This document shows positions 36,588-45,667 of a DNA stretch of 64,000 nucleotides, one piece after another; position 1 is the first letter of the stretch, and every line of letters starts with the position of its first letter. The translations under genes were made by a program, and so were the position numbers. Source of the DNA: Roseateles sp. (GTDB taxonomy: Bacteria; Pseudomonadota; Gammaproteobacteria; Burkholderiales; Burkholderiaceae_C); contig JAFALK010000015.1 in assembly GCA_019234295.1 (NCBI GenBank), forward strand, positions 1-64,000. Reading direction: 5' to 3'. The notes beneath the pieces were generated by a model. It made no database searches. It was not told where the DNA came from and was given only the letters and a program-made list of their open reading frames with translations.

Positions 36588-36675
36588 GCGCTCCCTCGCG
36601 CCCCTTGATGCGGGAGCCGCGCCAGCCCGCCAGGGTCGCGGGTTTTCGGGGATCAGCCTAGGCGCGGCAGAACGG

Positions 36676-37917
36676 TCAAGCAGCTCGGAATGGAACGACC
36701 TCTGCCCCTTGGGCCAGGCGCTGCAGATACTCGGCCCACAGATTCATCATCTGTCGGCGCTGCTCCATGAACTCGGCACGGTCGTAGGCCATGCCCAGCG
36801 GCCCGCTCTTGCCGTGAGCGAGCTGGGCCTCGATGACGTCCGGGTGCACATTCAAGCGCTCGACCATGAGCGTGCGCGCCATCGCGCGGAAACCGTGCGG
36901 CGTCATCGTTTCGTTGTCGAAGCCCATGCGACGCAGCGCGGTCCGCAGCGTGTTCTCGCTCATGGGGCGCTCGCCGGTGAGCAGGCTGGGGAAGACGTAG
37001 CGGCCGTGGCCGGTGAGCGGCCAAAGGTCCTTGAGCAGTTCGACCGCCCGCGGCGCCAGCGGCACGAAGTGTGGCCGGCCGTTGATCTTGCCGGCTTTGA
37101 CGCGCTTCATCGATTCGGCCGGGATCGTCAGCATGGCCGCGTCGAGGTCGATCCAGGCCCACTCCATTGCCCGGACGTTGCCGGGCCGCTGGAAGATCAG
37201 CGCGGACAGCTCCAGGGCTGTGCGCGTCGTCGGCTGGCCCTCGTAGGCCTGGATGGCGCGCATGAGGTCGCCAGCTGCCTTGGGCTCGAGGACCGCGGCC
37301 ATGTGCTTGGTGGCCACCGGCTTCAGCGCGCCGCTCAGCGTTGCCGCGGGGTTGTGCTCGCAGGCACCCAGCCGGTTGCCGTGCTTGAAGACCTGGCCGC
37401 AGGCCTCGCGCAGCGAGTGGGCGAGCTCTTTGACGCCTCGGCCCTCGACCCGGCGCAGCGTGCTCAGCAGCAGCGGCGCCTTCACCTCGGCGATCGGCAA
37501 CTTGCCGATCCAGGGAAACACGTCCTTTTCGAGCCGGGCGAGCCAGCGTGCGCCGTAGTCGTCGCTCCAGTCGGCCGCCTTGAGCTCGTGCAGGTCACGG
37601 GCCACGGCCTCGAAGGTGTTGACGCTGGCGGCCTTGCGCTGCAGCTTCGCGACGATACGCTCTTGCGCCGGGTCGGCGCCCGCCTGCTGCAGCAATCGAG
37701 CCTCGTCTCGCTTCAGCCGAGCGGTCTTCGGCGGGACCTCGGGATACGAGCCGAGGGCCAGGCGTTTCTCCTTCCCGGAGAAGTAGTACTTCCAGAACCA
37801 GCGCTTCGAGCCGTTGCTGGCGACCTCAATGTAAAGACCTCCGCCGTCGACCAGACGGACCCGGGTTTTGTCGGGGGGACAGCTCGCGTTCTTGCACTCC
37901 AGATCGGTCAGCGGCAT
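36676..37917 (-). CDS. P4-type tyrosine recombinase (integrase), phage-derived element
   Basis: 413 aa. N-terminal DUF4102 arm-binding domain (VDGGGLYIEVASNGSKRWFW, LALGSYPEVPPKTARLKRDE) and catalytic domain with IFQRPGNVRAMEWAWID (first Arg), MTPHGFRAMARTLMVERL (HxxR), QLAHG and AYDRAEFMEQRRQMM (nucleophile Tyr). It lies directly downstream of the tRNA-His 3' end in the same orientation. It is of the same family as the orphan integrase at 22706 but clearly diverged from it. Confidence 0.95.
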   Translation of the reverse strand: MPLTDLECKNASCPPDKTRVRLVDGGGLYIEVASNGSKRWFWKYYFSGKEKRLALGSYPEVPPKTARLKRDEARLLQQAGADPAQERIVAKLQRKAASVNTFEAVARDLHELKAADWSDDYGARWLARLEKDVFPWIGKLPIAEVKAPLLLSTLRRVEGRGVKELAHSLREACGQVFKHGNRLGACEHNPAATLSGALKPVATKHMAAVLEPKAAGDLMRAIQAYEGQPTTRTALELSALIFQRPGNVRAMEWAWIDLDAAMLTIPAESMKRVKAGKINGRPHFVPLAPRAVELLKDLWPLTGHGRYVFPSLLTGERPMSENTLRTALRRMGFDNETMTPHGFRAMARTLMVERLNVHPDVIEAQLAHGKSGPLGMAYDRAEFMEQRRQMMNLWAEYLQRLAQGAEVVPFRAA

Positions 37918-38020
37918 AGGGGAACAAACCTCGAGGATTCGCCGGAATCGGCCCTTGTTCCCCGAAGTGTGCCCCTTGTTCCCCTGGGCTGCAACGCGTC
38001 AACATGGTCTTCAACGCCAT

Positions 38021-38056
38021 GAAAAAAGCCCCAAGTCATTGATTAACTTGGGGCTT
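38021..38056 (-). terminator. Rho-independent terminator of tRNA-His
   Basis: On the minus strand AAGCCCCAAGT and ACTTGGGGCTT form an 11-base stem followed by a T-run (complement of GAAAAAAG, 38021-38028). It insulates the integrase from the tRNA transcript. Confidence 0.88.
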
Positions 38057-38090
38057 GTGGTGCCTTATGCGTCAACATGAAGGCTTATCT

Positions 38091-38167
38091 TGGGGTGGCT
38101 AATGGGACTCGAACCCACGACAACCAGAATCACAATCTGGGACTCTACCAACTGAGCTATAGCCACC
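38091..38167 (-). tRNA. tRNA-His (anticodon GTG)
   Basis: 77 nt including the encoded G at -1 and CCA. Anticodon stem CCAGA/TCTGG carries loop TTGTGAT (GTG). The discriminator is C73, paired with G-1. Its 3' end borders the integrase region and is the probable attachment site. Confidence 0.96.
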
Positions 38168-38218
38168 GCTGAAAGTCGAACATTATAGCCCGGATTCCAC
38201 CGGCTCATTCGAATTATT

Positions 38219-40129
38219 TCACTCCGACGCAGCAGATGCCGCCGGGGCCGGGGCCTTGATCACGGCCTTGTAGCGCGCCTTCATGGCGCTGTAGTAGGCA
38301 TCGCTCTCGGCGCCGTTCCAGGCGTTCGCGTAGCTGCTGGCCATGCGTTTGATGTCGATGACGGCCGGGTCGCGCGGCAGCACTTTGTCGACTCGGACCA
38401 CGGTGTAGATGCCATCACCGGCATCGACGCCGACAAAGGCCGGCTGCTTGGACGATTCGGCTGACATCACGCCATCGAGCACCTTGGGCGCGAAGGGGCC
38501 GGGCTTGGCGCGCGAAACCACCAGCGCCTCGCTGAGGCCATCCGCCTCGCCACCCTTCTGCAGTGCCGCCAGACGCTCCTGACCTGTCTTGAGTGCCAGG
38601 GCCTTGGCCAGCTTCGCGACCAGCAGCTCACGCACGTGGTCCTTGATCTCGGCCAGCGGCTGCGGCTGAGCGGGGTTGTACTTCACCACGCGTGCCGAGA
38701 CGAGCTGGCTCGGCGCCGTCTCGATGGCTTCGGTGTTCCGCTTGCTGCGCAGCGACTCAGGAGCGAATACCGCATCCATCAGCTTGGCTGAGGCGAGCAC
38801 GCCGCTGGCCGTCAGCGCCGGCTTGCGCGTCACGGTGGCCGTCACCACGGCGAGCTTGAACTTGTCGGCCACGGGCTGGAGCGAGTCGGGCTGCTCGTAG
38901 ACCATGTTGGTGAAGGACTCGGCCAGTTCGGTGAAGCGCTTCTGGGCGAGTTGCTTGCGCAGCTCTTCCTCGATCTGCGGCTTCACTTCCTCGAAGCTCT
39001 TCTTGACGCCGCCGCGAACACCCGCCAGCTGGATGATGTGATAGCCAAACTCGGTCTCGACGACGTTGCTGATCTCGCCTGCCTTGAGTGCGAACATTGC
39101 GTCTTCGAAGGGCTTGACCATGGCACGGCGGCCGACCCAGTCTAGGTCACCGCCGTTGGGTGCCGAACCTTCGTCCTGGGAGTTCTTCTTCGCCAATTCG
39201 GCGAAGCCGGCAGGGTTCTTGCGCGCCTGGGCCAGCAGCTCCTCGGCCTTGGCTTTCGCCCTGGCCTTGTCGGCGGCGGGGGCGTCCTTATTGGCCTTGA
39301 TCAGGATGTGGCTGGCATGGCGCTCTTCGGCCACGGTGTAGCGCGAGGCGTTTTCGTCGTAGTACTTCTGCAGCTCCTCGGCGTTGACGCTCACGCCCGT
39401 CTTGAGCGCGCCGGCATCGAGCACCACGTATTCGATCTGCGCGTTCTCGGGCTGCTCAAAGAGCTTGGCGTTGGCCGCATCCTTGTAGAAGGCTTCGATC
39501 TCTGCGTCACTCGGGTTGAGCTTGCCAGCGAAATCCTTGGCCGCAAAGGTCTGAAAGCGCACCTCGCGCTGCTGCAGCATCGCATCGAAGGCCACGACGG
39601 CGACGGCCGGAGCGGCAAAGCCGCTCTCGATCACGCCGACCACGGGCTGCTGCTGCGAAAGGCTCTGGCGCACCTTGGCCAGCAGTCCACTTCGCGTGAG
39701 GCCCTGAGCGGCCAGCAGTGCATCGTTAATCTTTCCGTTCGAGTCGTAGATCGCGGCAAAGCTCGGATCGGTCTCGATGAGCTGCTTCGTACGGCCTTCG
39801 CTGGCCTCAAGCATCTCCTTCTCGGCAGCAGTCTGCAGCACCTTCTCGCGCACGAGTTCGTCGAGCACACGCTTCTTGAGCTCGGGCGTATCGAGCAGCT
39901 TGGGATCGATGGTCGGATTTTGCGAACGGATGCGCTCGATCTGCTGGCGCTCGGCGGCGGCCCACTGGCTCTGCGTGATCTTCGCGCCATCCACCGTGGC
40001 GACGGCCGCGTTGGCACCGTCGAGCAGGCTCGTGTAGCTCTGCACGCCCACAAGGACGAAGGACGGCAGGATCACCAGCAGGAGCAGGAACTGGAACAGC
40101 CGGTTGTGGGTGCGGACGAACTCAAACAT
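38219..40129 (-). CDS. ppiD: Membrane-anchored periplasmic peptidyl-prolyl isomerase PpiD (SurA-like)
   Basis: 636 aa. A single N-terminal transmembrane anchor (FQFLLLLVILPSFVLVGVQS, residues 12-31), a SurA_N-like chaperone region (about 36-200) and a parvulin domain around 262-365 (ERHASHILIKANKDAP; FAELAKKNSQDEGSAPNGGD; GEISNVVETEFGYHIIQL). It helps outer-membrane protein folding near the Sec translocon. The gene lies downstream of HU and tRNA-Val on the same strand, a conserved betaproteobacterial order. Confidence 0.93.
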   Translation of the reverse strand: MFEFVRTHNRLFQFLLLLVILPSFVLVGVQSYTSLLDGANAAVATVDGAKITQSQWAAAERQQIERIRSQNPTIDPKLLDTPELKKRVLDELVREKVLQTAAEKEMLEASEGRTKQLIETDPSFAAIYDSNGKINDALLAAQGLTRSGLLAKVRQSLSQQQPVVGVIESGFAAPAVAVVAFDAMLQQREVRFQTFAAKDFAGKLNPSDAEIEAFYKDAANAKLFEQPENAQIEYVVLDAGALKTGVSVNAEELQKYYDENASRYTVAEERHASHILIKANKDAPAADKARAKAKAEELLAQARKNPAGFAELAKKNSQDEGSAPNGGDLDWVGRRAMVKPFEDAMFALKAGEISNVVETEFGYHIIQLAGVRGGVKKSFEEVKPQIEEELRKQLAQKRFTELAESFTNMVYEQPDSLQPVADKFKLAVVTATVTRKPALTASGVLASAKLMDAVFAPESLRSKRNTEAIETAPSQLVSARVVKYNPAQPQPLAEIKDHVRELLVAKLAKALALKTGQERLAALQKGGEADGLSEALVVSRAKPGPFAPKVLDGVMSAESSKQPAFVGVDAGDGIYTVVRVDKVLPRDPAVIDIKRMASSYANAWNGAESDAYYSAMKARYKAVIKAPAPAASAASE

Positions 40130-40225
40130 CGGGAACCTCGGGAAACCTCGAGAAGCTCAGGAAAAAGGGGCTCAACATGACAAAGGCGAACCTGGAGGTT
40201 CGCCTTGGCAGCGCGTGCATTGTAG

Positions 40226-40301
40226 TGGTGGGTGCTAACGGACTCGAACCGCTGACATGCTGCGTGTAAGGCAGCTGCTCTACCAACTGAGCTAAGCACC
40301 C
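40226..40301 (-). tRNA. tRNA-Val (anticodon TAC)
   Basis: 76 nt with CCA. Anticodon stem GCTGC/GCAGC with loop CTTACAC (TAC), T-arm AGCGG TTCGAGT CCGTT. It complements the two tRNA-Val(CAC) genes elsewhere in the window. Confidence 0.95.
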
Positions 40302-40330
40302 GGAATTTTCATGCCGGACAGGTCCGGACT

Positions 40331-40603
40331 TTAGTTCACGGCGTCCTTGAGGGCCTTGCCGGGGCGGAACTTGGGGACTTTGGCCGACTTGATCTTGATC
40401 GCCTCATTGGTGCGCGGGTTGCGCCCCGTGCGCGCCGCGCGCTTGGTCACGCTGAAAGTGCCGAAGCCCACCAACGAGACGGTGCCGTTCTTCTTCAACG
40501 TCGTCTTGACGCCGCCGATCACGGCCTCCAGGGCACGACCAGCGGCCGCCTTGGAAATGTCGGCTTGCTTGGCGATGTGCTCGATCAATTCGGATTTGTT
40601 CAC
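40331..40603 (-). CDS. hupB: HU-family histone-like DNA-binding protein
   Basis: 90 aa, exact HU length. [20 protein letters not shown] begins the helical body, and [20 protein letters not shown] is the DNA-bending arm with the conserved RNP tip; it ends [16 protein letters not shown]. It compacts DNA and assists architectural complexes. It is followed by tRNA-Val and ppiD on the same strand. About 200 bases upstream carry no gene. Confidence 0.95.
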   Translation of the reverse strand: MNKSELIEHIAKQADISKAAAGRALEAVIGGVKTTLKKNGTVSLVGFGTFSVTKRAARTGRNPRTNEAIKIKSAKVPKFRPGKALKDAVN

Positions 40604-40804
40604 TTAAGTACCCCCTCAAAAGGATTGCACATGAGCGTGGATTCGGTCCGCGAGAGGCTGCCGGCCCGATGGTGAGATCCGGGGACAGATTCGACGCATG
40701 AAGAGCCGTCGAGCAAGCGCGGGGAAGCGGATTCTAGGCCCATTCTTTTTCGCGCATGAGCAGGGACAAGTCCCGATACAAACAAGACCGGCCCAAGTCC
40801 GTTC

Positions 40805-41371
40805 TTACTTGGCACGCGCGCGGATTTCGGGCAGGGCTTTCTGCATGTAATACACCATGGACCAGATCGTCAGCACCGCCGCCAGGTAGATCAGCATGGT
40901 CCCCCAGAGGTGCGTATCGATGAGGCCAAAGAGGCTGCCGTTGAAGAGCAGGAAGGGGATGGCCACCATCTGCACCGTGGTCTTGAGCTTGCCCACCATG
41001 TGCACGGCCACCGAGCGCGAGGCACCGATCTGGGCCATCCACTCGCGCAGCGCCGAGATTGTGATCTCGCGGCCCACGATGACCAGGGCCACCAGTGCGT
41101 CAACCCGCTTCAGGTAGAGGAGCACAAGCAGCGCGGCGCAGACCATGAGCTTGTCGGCCACGGGGTCGAGGAAGGCGCCGAAAGACGAGGTTTGGTTGAG
41201 CTTGCGGGCCAGATATCCATCGAGCCAGTCCGTCAGAGCGACAACGACGAACAGCACGGTGGAGAAGAGATTCTGGGTCTCGGGCCGCCAGTCCAGGTAG
41301 TAGACCCCCACGATGGCCGGGATCGCGACGATGCGCGCCCAGGTGAGCAGCGTTGGCACGGTGAAGAACAT
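40805..41371 (-). CDS. pgsA: CDP-diacylglycerol--glycerol-3-phosphate 3-phosphatidyltransferase
   Basis: 188 aa integral membrane enzyme making phosphatidylglycerol phosphate. The CDP-alcohol phosphotransferase signature DGx2ARx8Gx3Dx3D is visible as DGYLARKLNQTSSFGAFLDP followed by VADKL. Several hydrophobic spans are present (STVLFVVVALTDW; VALVIVG; TMLIYLAAVLTIWSMVYYM). The ATG at 41371 (MFFTVPTLLTWARIVAIPAI) is the family start; the upstream open frame is antisense-like. It follows the lipoprotein gene by 28 bases. Confidence 0.95.
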   Translation of the reverse strand: MFFTVPTLLTWARIVAIPAIVGVYYLDWRPETQNLFSTVLFVVVALTDWLDGYLARKLNQTSSFGAFLDPVADKLMVCAALLVLLYLKRVDALVALVIVGREITISALREWMAQIGASRSVAVHMVGKLKTTVQMVAIPFLLFNGSLFGLIDTHLWGTMLIYLAAVLTIWSMVYYMQKALPEIRARAK

Positions 41372-41399
41372 GGTGCGGGGATTGTGCACCAGCCAAGGC

Positions 41400-41930
41400 T
41401 CAGCCTCCGTCGAGAGTTCTGGGCTTGAACTTGCGGTCGTCGTTGAAGAGGAAGGTCTCGATGAAGGTCCAGGGCGTGGGCAGGTGCGAGACATCTCCAA
41501 ACGGCGCGGCGCGATGCAGGGCTTCGATCGCGATTTGCAGCGTTTCCGGTGCCTGACCAGGCCTGCGCAGTACGTTGATGCGCTTGATCGAACCGTCGGC
41601 ATGCAGCTCCACCTCCAGGACCGGGATGGCCAGCAGGATGTCCTGCGGCTTGCCCATGTAGCTGTGCGTCGGGTTGGCGGCCACCATGCGCTCGGCGGCT
41701 TGCTGGCGCAGTTCCGCCGCGGTTCGAGGCGTCTTCGGAAGCGGGAGGCCATTGACGCCGAGCAAAGGGGCCGGTGCAGGGACGGGAGCGGGCGGAATCA
41801 CGGGTCTGGGTTCCTGGCGAGGGAGGGGTGCCGGTCGTGGCGGAGGACTCAGCGGGACCGACGTGCAAGCCGCCAGTAGCCCGAGCATACCGAGGGTCAG
41901 GCAATGGCGACGGCGCTCAGCGCAAAGCAC
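41400..41930 (-). CDS. Lipoprotein of unknown function
   Basis: 176 aa from a GTG overlapping the uvrC end by 14 bases. n-region [10 protein letters not shown], hydrophobic core [10 protein letters not shown] and lipobox LAAC followed by TSVPL indicate Lgt/LspA processing. A Pro-rich linker (residues 30-60, [20 protein letters not shown]) leads to a C-terminal domain with [20 protein letters not shown], reminiscent of a TonB C-terminal fold. Function unknown. A later start would break the signal sequence. Confidence 0.75.
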   Translation of the reverse strand: MLCAERRRHCLTLGMLGLLAACTSVPLSPPPRPAPLPRQEPRPVIPPAPVPAPAPLLGVNGLPLPKTPRTAAELRQQAAERMVAANPTHSYMGKPQDILLAIPVLEVELHADGSIKRINVLRRPGQAPETLQIAIEALHRAAPFGDVSHLPTPWTFIETFLFNDDRKFKPRTLDGG

Positions 41931-43920
41931 GGTAGATCTCCTCGGCCAATTCTCGGCTGATGCCCTTGACGCTGGCGATCTCCTCCACGCTGGCCGCCGC
42001 AACGCCGCGCACGCCGCCGAAGCGCTGCAGCAGCTGCGCGCGCTTCTTGGGCCCGACGCCCGACACATCCTCCAGTCGACTGCCGCCCGTGCGCACCGAG
42101 GCGCGCTTGGCGCGCATGCCGGTGATGGCGAAACGGTGCGCCTCGTCGCGGATCTGCGCCACCAGCATCAGTGCGGCGGATTCGTGGCCCAGGTAGACCT
42201 TGGGACGGCCGTCGGCGAACACGAGCTCCTCCAGCCCGACCTTGCGTCCCTCGCCCTTCTCCACGCCGACGATCAGCGAGAGATCCAGGCCCAGCTCCTC
42301 GAACACCTCGCGCGCCATGCTGACTTGGCCGCGGCCACCGTCCACGAGCACGAGGTCGGGCAGGCGTCCGGTGCCCAGCTGCGCGGCTTCCGCGAGCTTG
42401 CTGTATCGGCGTTCGAGCACCTGGCGCATGGCCGCATAGTCGTCACCACCTGTGACTCCCTCAATGTTGTAGCGGCGGTATTGGCTGCTTTGCATCTGAT
42501 GCCCTTCGAACACCACGCACGATGCCATGGTCGCCTCGCCTGCGGTGTGGCTGATGTCGAAACATTCGATGCGAAAGGTATCGGGGTCGGGGACCTGCAG
42601 GTCGAGGGCCTCCACCAAGGCCTGCGTGCGGGCCCGCTGCGAGCCCTCCTGCGAGAGGATGCGCGCCAGGGCCAGCTCGGCGCCCTTGACGCACATCTCC
42701 TGCCAGATGCGGCGCTGACCGCGCGGCTGGGGCTGCACGGTCACCTTGTAGCCGGCCTGCGCGCTCAGCGCCTCGGCAAGGCCGGCGCCGACCTCGTGAC
42801 TGACAACCAGCAGGGCCGGCACGGGCGCTTCCAGGTAATGCTGGGCGATGAAGGCTTCGAGCACCTGCTGCTCTGGCGTGATGCCGACTTCTTCGTCCTC
42901 GGTCATCAGCACGGCCGTGGCCTCGTCGACGCGCCGAGGGAAGAAGGCTCGATCTCCCAGGTGCCGGCCGCCCCGCACCATGGCCAGGTTCACGCAGGCA
43001 CGCCCGCCCTGGAGCTTGACGGCGAGGATGTCCACGTCGCGGTCGCGGCCCGTGGAGCTGCTCTCGTCGACTGCCTGCTGCTGCAGCACCTTGGCCAGCG
43101 CCTGGATCTGATTGCGCACCTCGGCCGCATCCTCGTAACGCTGCACTTCGGCGTAGGCCATCATCTCGGCCTGCAGGGCGTCCAGGACCTCCTCGGTCTC
43201 GCCGAGCAAGAAGCGCTCGGCATTGCGCACGTCGCGCGCGTAGGCCTCGCCCTGGCCTTCCGGCACGCAGGGCCCCGAGCAGCGGCGGATCTGGTACAGC
43301 AGGCAGGGCCGGCTGCGGTTGGCGAAGACGGTGTCCTCGCAGGTGCGCAGACGGAAGACCTTCTGGATCAACTGGATCGATTCCTTGACGGCCCAGGCGC
43401 TCGGGAAGGGGCCGAAGTATCGGTGCTTCTTGTCCACAGCGCCGCGGTAGTAGCTGACGCGCGGATAGGCATGGCCGCTGAGCTTGAGATAGGGGTAGCT
43501 CTTGTCGTCGCGGAAGAGGATGTTGAACTTCGGGTCGAGCGCCTTGATCAGGTTGTTCTCGAGCAGCAGGGCCTCGGCCTCGGTGCGCACCACCGTCGTC
43601 TCCAGGCGGGCGATGCGCGCCACCATCATGCCGATGCGCGTGCCACCGTGGTCCTTCTGAAAGTAGCTCGACACCCGCTTCTTCAGCGCCTTGGCCTTGC
43701 CCACGTACAGCACCTGGTCCTGGGCGTCGAAGTAGCGGTAGACGCCCGGCAGCATCGGCAAGGCGGCCACCTCGGCGAGCAACCGCTCTCGCACCTCGCG
43801 CGCGGCCTGTTCCATCTCGGCCACGCGGCGGGCCTCGGCGGCCTCGGCCGCTTCGCGCTCGGCCGCCCATTCGGCCACCTGATTTCCGCCGAGTTCGCGA
43901 TTCGATTCGTTCGTCTCCAT
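41917..43920 (-). CDS. uvrC: Excinuclease ABC subunit C
   Basis: 667 aa. GIY-YIG nuclease ([20 protein letters not shown], about residues 52-71) makes the 3' incision; UvrB/C motif [19 protein letters not shown] region follows; an RNase H-like domain ([40 protein letters not shown]) makes the 5' incision; C-terminal helix-hairpin-helix pair ([20 protein letters not shown]). An N-terminal Glu/Ala-rich extension of about 45 residues precedes the GIY-YIG domain. The ATG at 43920 gives [12 protein letters not shown] and leaves 22 bases to the divergent earP start. Confidence 0.95.
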   Translation of the reverse strand: METNESNRELGGNQVAEWAAEREAAEAAEARRVAEMEQAAREVRERLLAEVAALPMLPGVYRYFDAQDQVLYVGKAKALKKRVSSYFQKDHGGTRIGMMVARIARLETTVVRTEAEALLLENNLIKALDPKFNILFRDDKSYPYLKLSGHAYPRVSYYRGAVDKKHRYFGPFPSAWAVKESIQLIQKVFRLRTCEDTVFANRSRPCLLYQIRRCSGPCVPEGQGEAYARDVRNAERFLLGETEEVLDALQAEMMAYAEVQRYEDAAEVRNQIQALAKVLQQQAVDESSSTGRDRDVDILAVKLQGGRACVNLAMVRGGRHLGDRAFFPRRVDEATAVLMTEDEEVGITPEQQVLEAFIAQHYLEAPVPALLVVSHEVGAGLAEALSAQAGYKVTVQPQPRGQRRIWQEMCVKGAELALARILSQEGSQRARTQALVEALDLQVPDPDTFRIECFDISHTAGEATMASCVVFEGHQMQSSQYRRYNIEGVTGGDDYAAMRQVLERRYSKLAEAAQLGTGRLPDLVLVDGGRGQVSMAREVFEELGLDLSLIVGVEKGEGRKVGLEELVFADGRPKVYLGHESAALMLVAQIRDEAHRFAITGMRAKRASVRTGGSRLEDVSGVGPKKRAQLLQRFGGVRGVAAASVEEIASVKGISRELAEEIYRALR

Positions 43921-43942
43921 AGCAGCTGATGATAATTTCGGG

Positions 43943-44917
43943 ATGAGATGGGATCTGTTCTGCCGGGTGATCGACAACTTCGGCGATGTGGGCGTGGCCT
44001 GGCGGCTGGCGAGCGACTTGCGCGCGCGCGGCGAAACCGTGCGCCTGTGGCTCGACGATGCGAGCGCCCTGGCCTGGATGGCGCCCGAGCGCGGCGGCGT
44101 CGAGGTGCTGGACTGGAACGCCGTGCCCGAGGAATTGGGCGATGCCGTGATCGAGATGTTCGGCTGCCAGTTGCCTGACGCCATTCTTCAGCGCATGGCC
44201 CAACGCCCTCCCCGCTGGATCAACCTGGAATACCTGAGCGCGGAAGACTACGTTGAGCGCAGTCACGGCCTCGCGTCTCCGCAGTTCAGCGGGCCGGCCC
44301 AGGGCCTGGCCAAGAACTTTTTCTATCCCGGCTTCACCAGCCGGACCGGAGGCTTGCTTCGGGAACCGGGCCTGCTGGATGAGCCTGCAGGCCTGCCCGC
44401 AGGCTTCGAGCGGCGCGAAGGCGAGCGTCTGGTGAGCCTCTTTGCCTACCCGCAAGCGAACGTGCAGGCCCTGGTGAACCTGCTGGCCGATGCCCCGACC
44501 CTGATCCTCGCCAGCCCCGGCCATTTCGCGCGGCCTCAGCTGCCGCGCGCTGTTCGCTGGCACGACCTGCCCTACCTGACGCAGCCCGCCTACGACTGTC
44601 TGCTACGGGCCTGCGACCTCAACTGCGTTCGCGGCGAAGATTCCTTCGTGCGCGCCCAGTGGGCCGGCAAGCCCTTCCTCTGGCAGATCTACTTCCAGGA
44701 CGATGGCGCTCATGGCCCCAAACTCGAGGCCTTCTTGGCACGCTACCAGCCCGACGAAACAACGGCCGCGCTGTTCCGTGCCTGGAACGAGTTAGGCGAT
44801 TGGCCCGCCGCCCCGCCTTCGCTCGACGCATCGCACGCCCTCGCTTGGCGTTCGCAATTGGCGATCCAGCCCGATCTCACGTCCCAGCTCTTGGGCTTCG
44901 TGGGCAAATCAGGCTAA
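43943..44917 (+). CDS. earP: EF-P arginine rhamnosyltransferase
   Basis: 324 aa GT-B-like enzyme. [20 protein letters not shown] at the start is the EarP N-terminal signature, and a C-terminal region with [20 protein letters not shown] contains the nucleotide-sugar contacts. It transfers rhamnose from TDP-rhamnose to Arg32 of EF-P. The efp gene follows 110 bases downstream and its product has Arg32, which fixes the assignment. It is divergent from uvrC. Confidence 0.95.
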   Translation: MRWDLFCRVIDNFGDVGVAWRLASDLRARGETVRLWLDDASALAWMAPERGGVEVLDWNAVPEELGDAVIEMFGCQLPDAILQRMAQRPPRWINLEYLSAEDYVERSHGLASPQFSGPAQGLAKNFFYPGFTSRTGGLLREPGLLDEPAGLPAGFERREGERLVSLFAYPQANVQALVNLLADAPTLILASPGHFARPQLPRAVRWHDLPYLTQPAYDCLLRACDLNCVRGEDSFVRAQWAGKPFLWQIYFQDDGAHGPKLEAFLARYQPDETTAALFRAWNELGDWPAAPPSLDASHALAWRSQLAIQPDLTSQLLGFVGKSG

Positions 44918-44920
44918 AAT
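44891..44920 (+). promoter_or_regulatory. Candidate sigma70 promoter for efp
   Basis: TTGGGC at 44891-44896, 18-base spacer, TAAAAT at 44915-44920, overlapping the earP 3' end. It would let efp be transcribed at a higher rate than earP. Confidence 0.5.
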
Positions 44921-45026
44921 CAAGGGCTTTGCCGCGCCACGGGAAGATTTTGGGTTTTCAGGCGCGCCAGGTGTTTGGCTTACCCAGGCACCCGCATCCC
45001 ACCCAAGGAATACTCGGAATACTCTT

Positions 45027-45581
45027 ATGAAGATCGCTCAAGAAATCCGCGCCGGCAACGTGATCATGCAGGGCAAGGACCCCATGGTCGTGCTCAAGAC
45101 CGAATACAGCCGCGGCGGCCGCGGCGCGGCCACCGTGCGCATGAAGATGAAGAACCTGCTGAACGGCGCCGGTTCGGAGGTCGTCTTCAAGGCCGACGAC
45201 AAGATGGATCAGATCGTTCTGGACAAGAAGGACTGCACCTACACCTACTTCGCCGACCCGATGTATGTGTTCATGGACGGCGACTACAACCAGTTCGAGG
45301 TCGAAGCCGAGAACATGGGCGACGCCATCTCCTACCTCGAAGACAACATGACCGTCGAAGTCGTGTTCTACGACGGCAAGGCCATCTCGGTCGAAATGCC
45401 CACCACCGTGGTCCGTGAAATCGAGACCGAGCCGGCCGTCAAGGGCGACACCTCGGGCAAGGTGCTCAAGCCTGGACGCCTGAAGGGCACCGGCTTCGAG
45501 ATCTCCGTGCCCCTGTTCGTGGAGAACGGCGACAAGATCGAAATCGACACGCGCACGCACGAGTACCGCAAGCGCGTCTAA
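45027..45581 (+). CDS. efp: Elongation factor P (arginine-rhamnosylated type)
   Basis: 184 aa. Three-domain EF-P that relieves ribosome stalling at polyproline. The modified loop is [18 protein letters not shown], with Arg at residue 32 in place of the Lys34 of EpmA-type EF-P. The C-terminal [20 protein letters not shown] and [13 protein letters not shown] are the OB-fold end. A terminator lies about 45 bases beyond the stop. Confidence 0.97.
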   Translation: MKIAQEIRAGNVIMQGKDPMVVLKTEYSRGGRGAATVRMKMKNLLNGAGSEVVFKADDKMDQIVLDKKDCTYTYFADPMYVFMDGDYNQFEVEAENMGDAISYLEDNMTVEVVFYDGKAISVEMPTTVVREIETEPAVKGDTSGKVLKPGRLKGTGFEISVPLFVENGDKIEIDTRTHEYRKRV

Positions 45582-45624
45582 GACGCCCGAGGCGCCTCAG
45601 GCGCCTCGGCCTCGATGCAAGCAA

Positions 45625-45653
45625 GGCACCCACCCGGGTGCTTTTGTTTTTTT
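45625..45653 (+). terminator. Rho-independent terminator of efp
   Basis: GCACCC (45626-45631), loop ACCC, GGGTGC (45636-45641), then TTTTGTTTTTTT. It ends 15 bases before the next ATG. Confidence 0.88.
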
Positions 45654-45667
45654 GGCATCATGGGCCG

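Larger units (their letters stand above)
27477..38090 (-). mobile_element. Phage-derived integrated element at tRNA-His, distal end broken by the IS
   Basis: All genes from the integrase (37917) down to the truncated transglycosylase run on the minus strand with mostly overlapping starts and stops. Order: int, hypothetical, alpA-like, two hypotheticals, initiator with iterons, DnaB, DUF5681, hypothetical, PP-loop, four small genes, 620-aa protein, transglycosylase. No capsid, portal, tail, large terminase or holin is recognised. One end is the tRNA-His 3' terminus; I could not find its duplicate at the other end, which the IS may have removed. Confidence 0.8.

Noticed and set aside
41674-43929. 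751-codon plus frame opposite uvrC
   Set aside because: Antisense shadow without family features.
42461-44563. 700-codon minus frame overlapping uvrC and earP
   Set aside because: Out of frame with uvrC and of Arg/Gly/Ala-rich composition; conserved UvrC and EarP motifs occupy the other frames.
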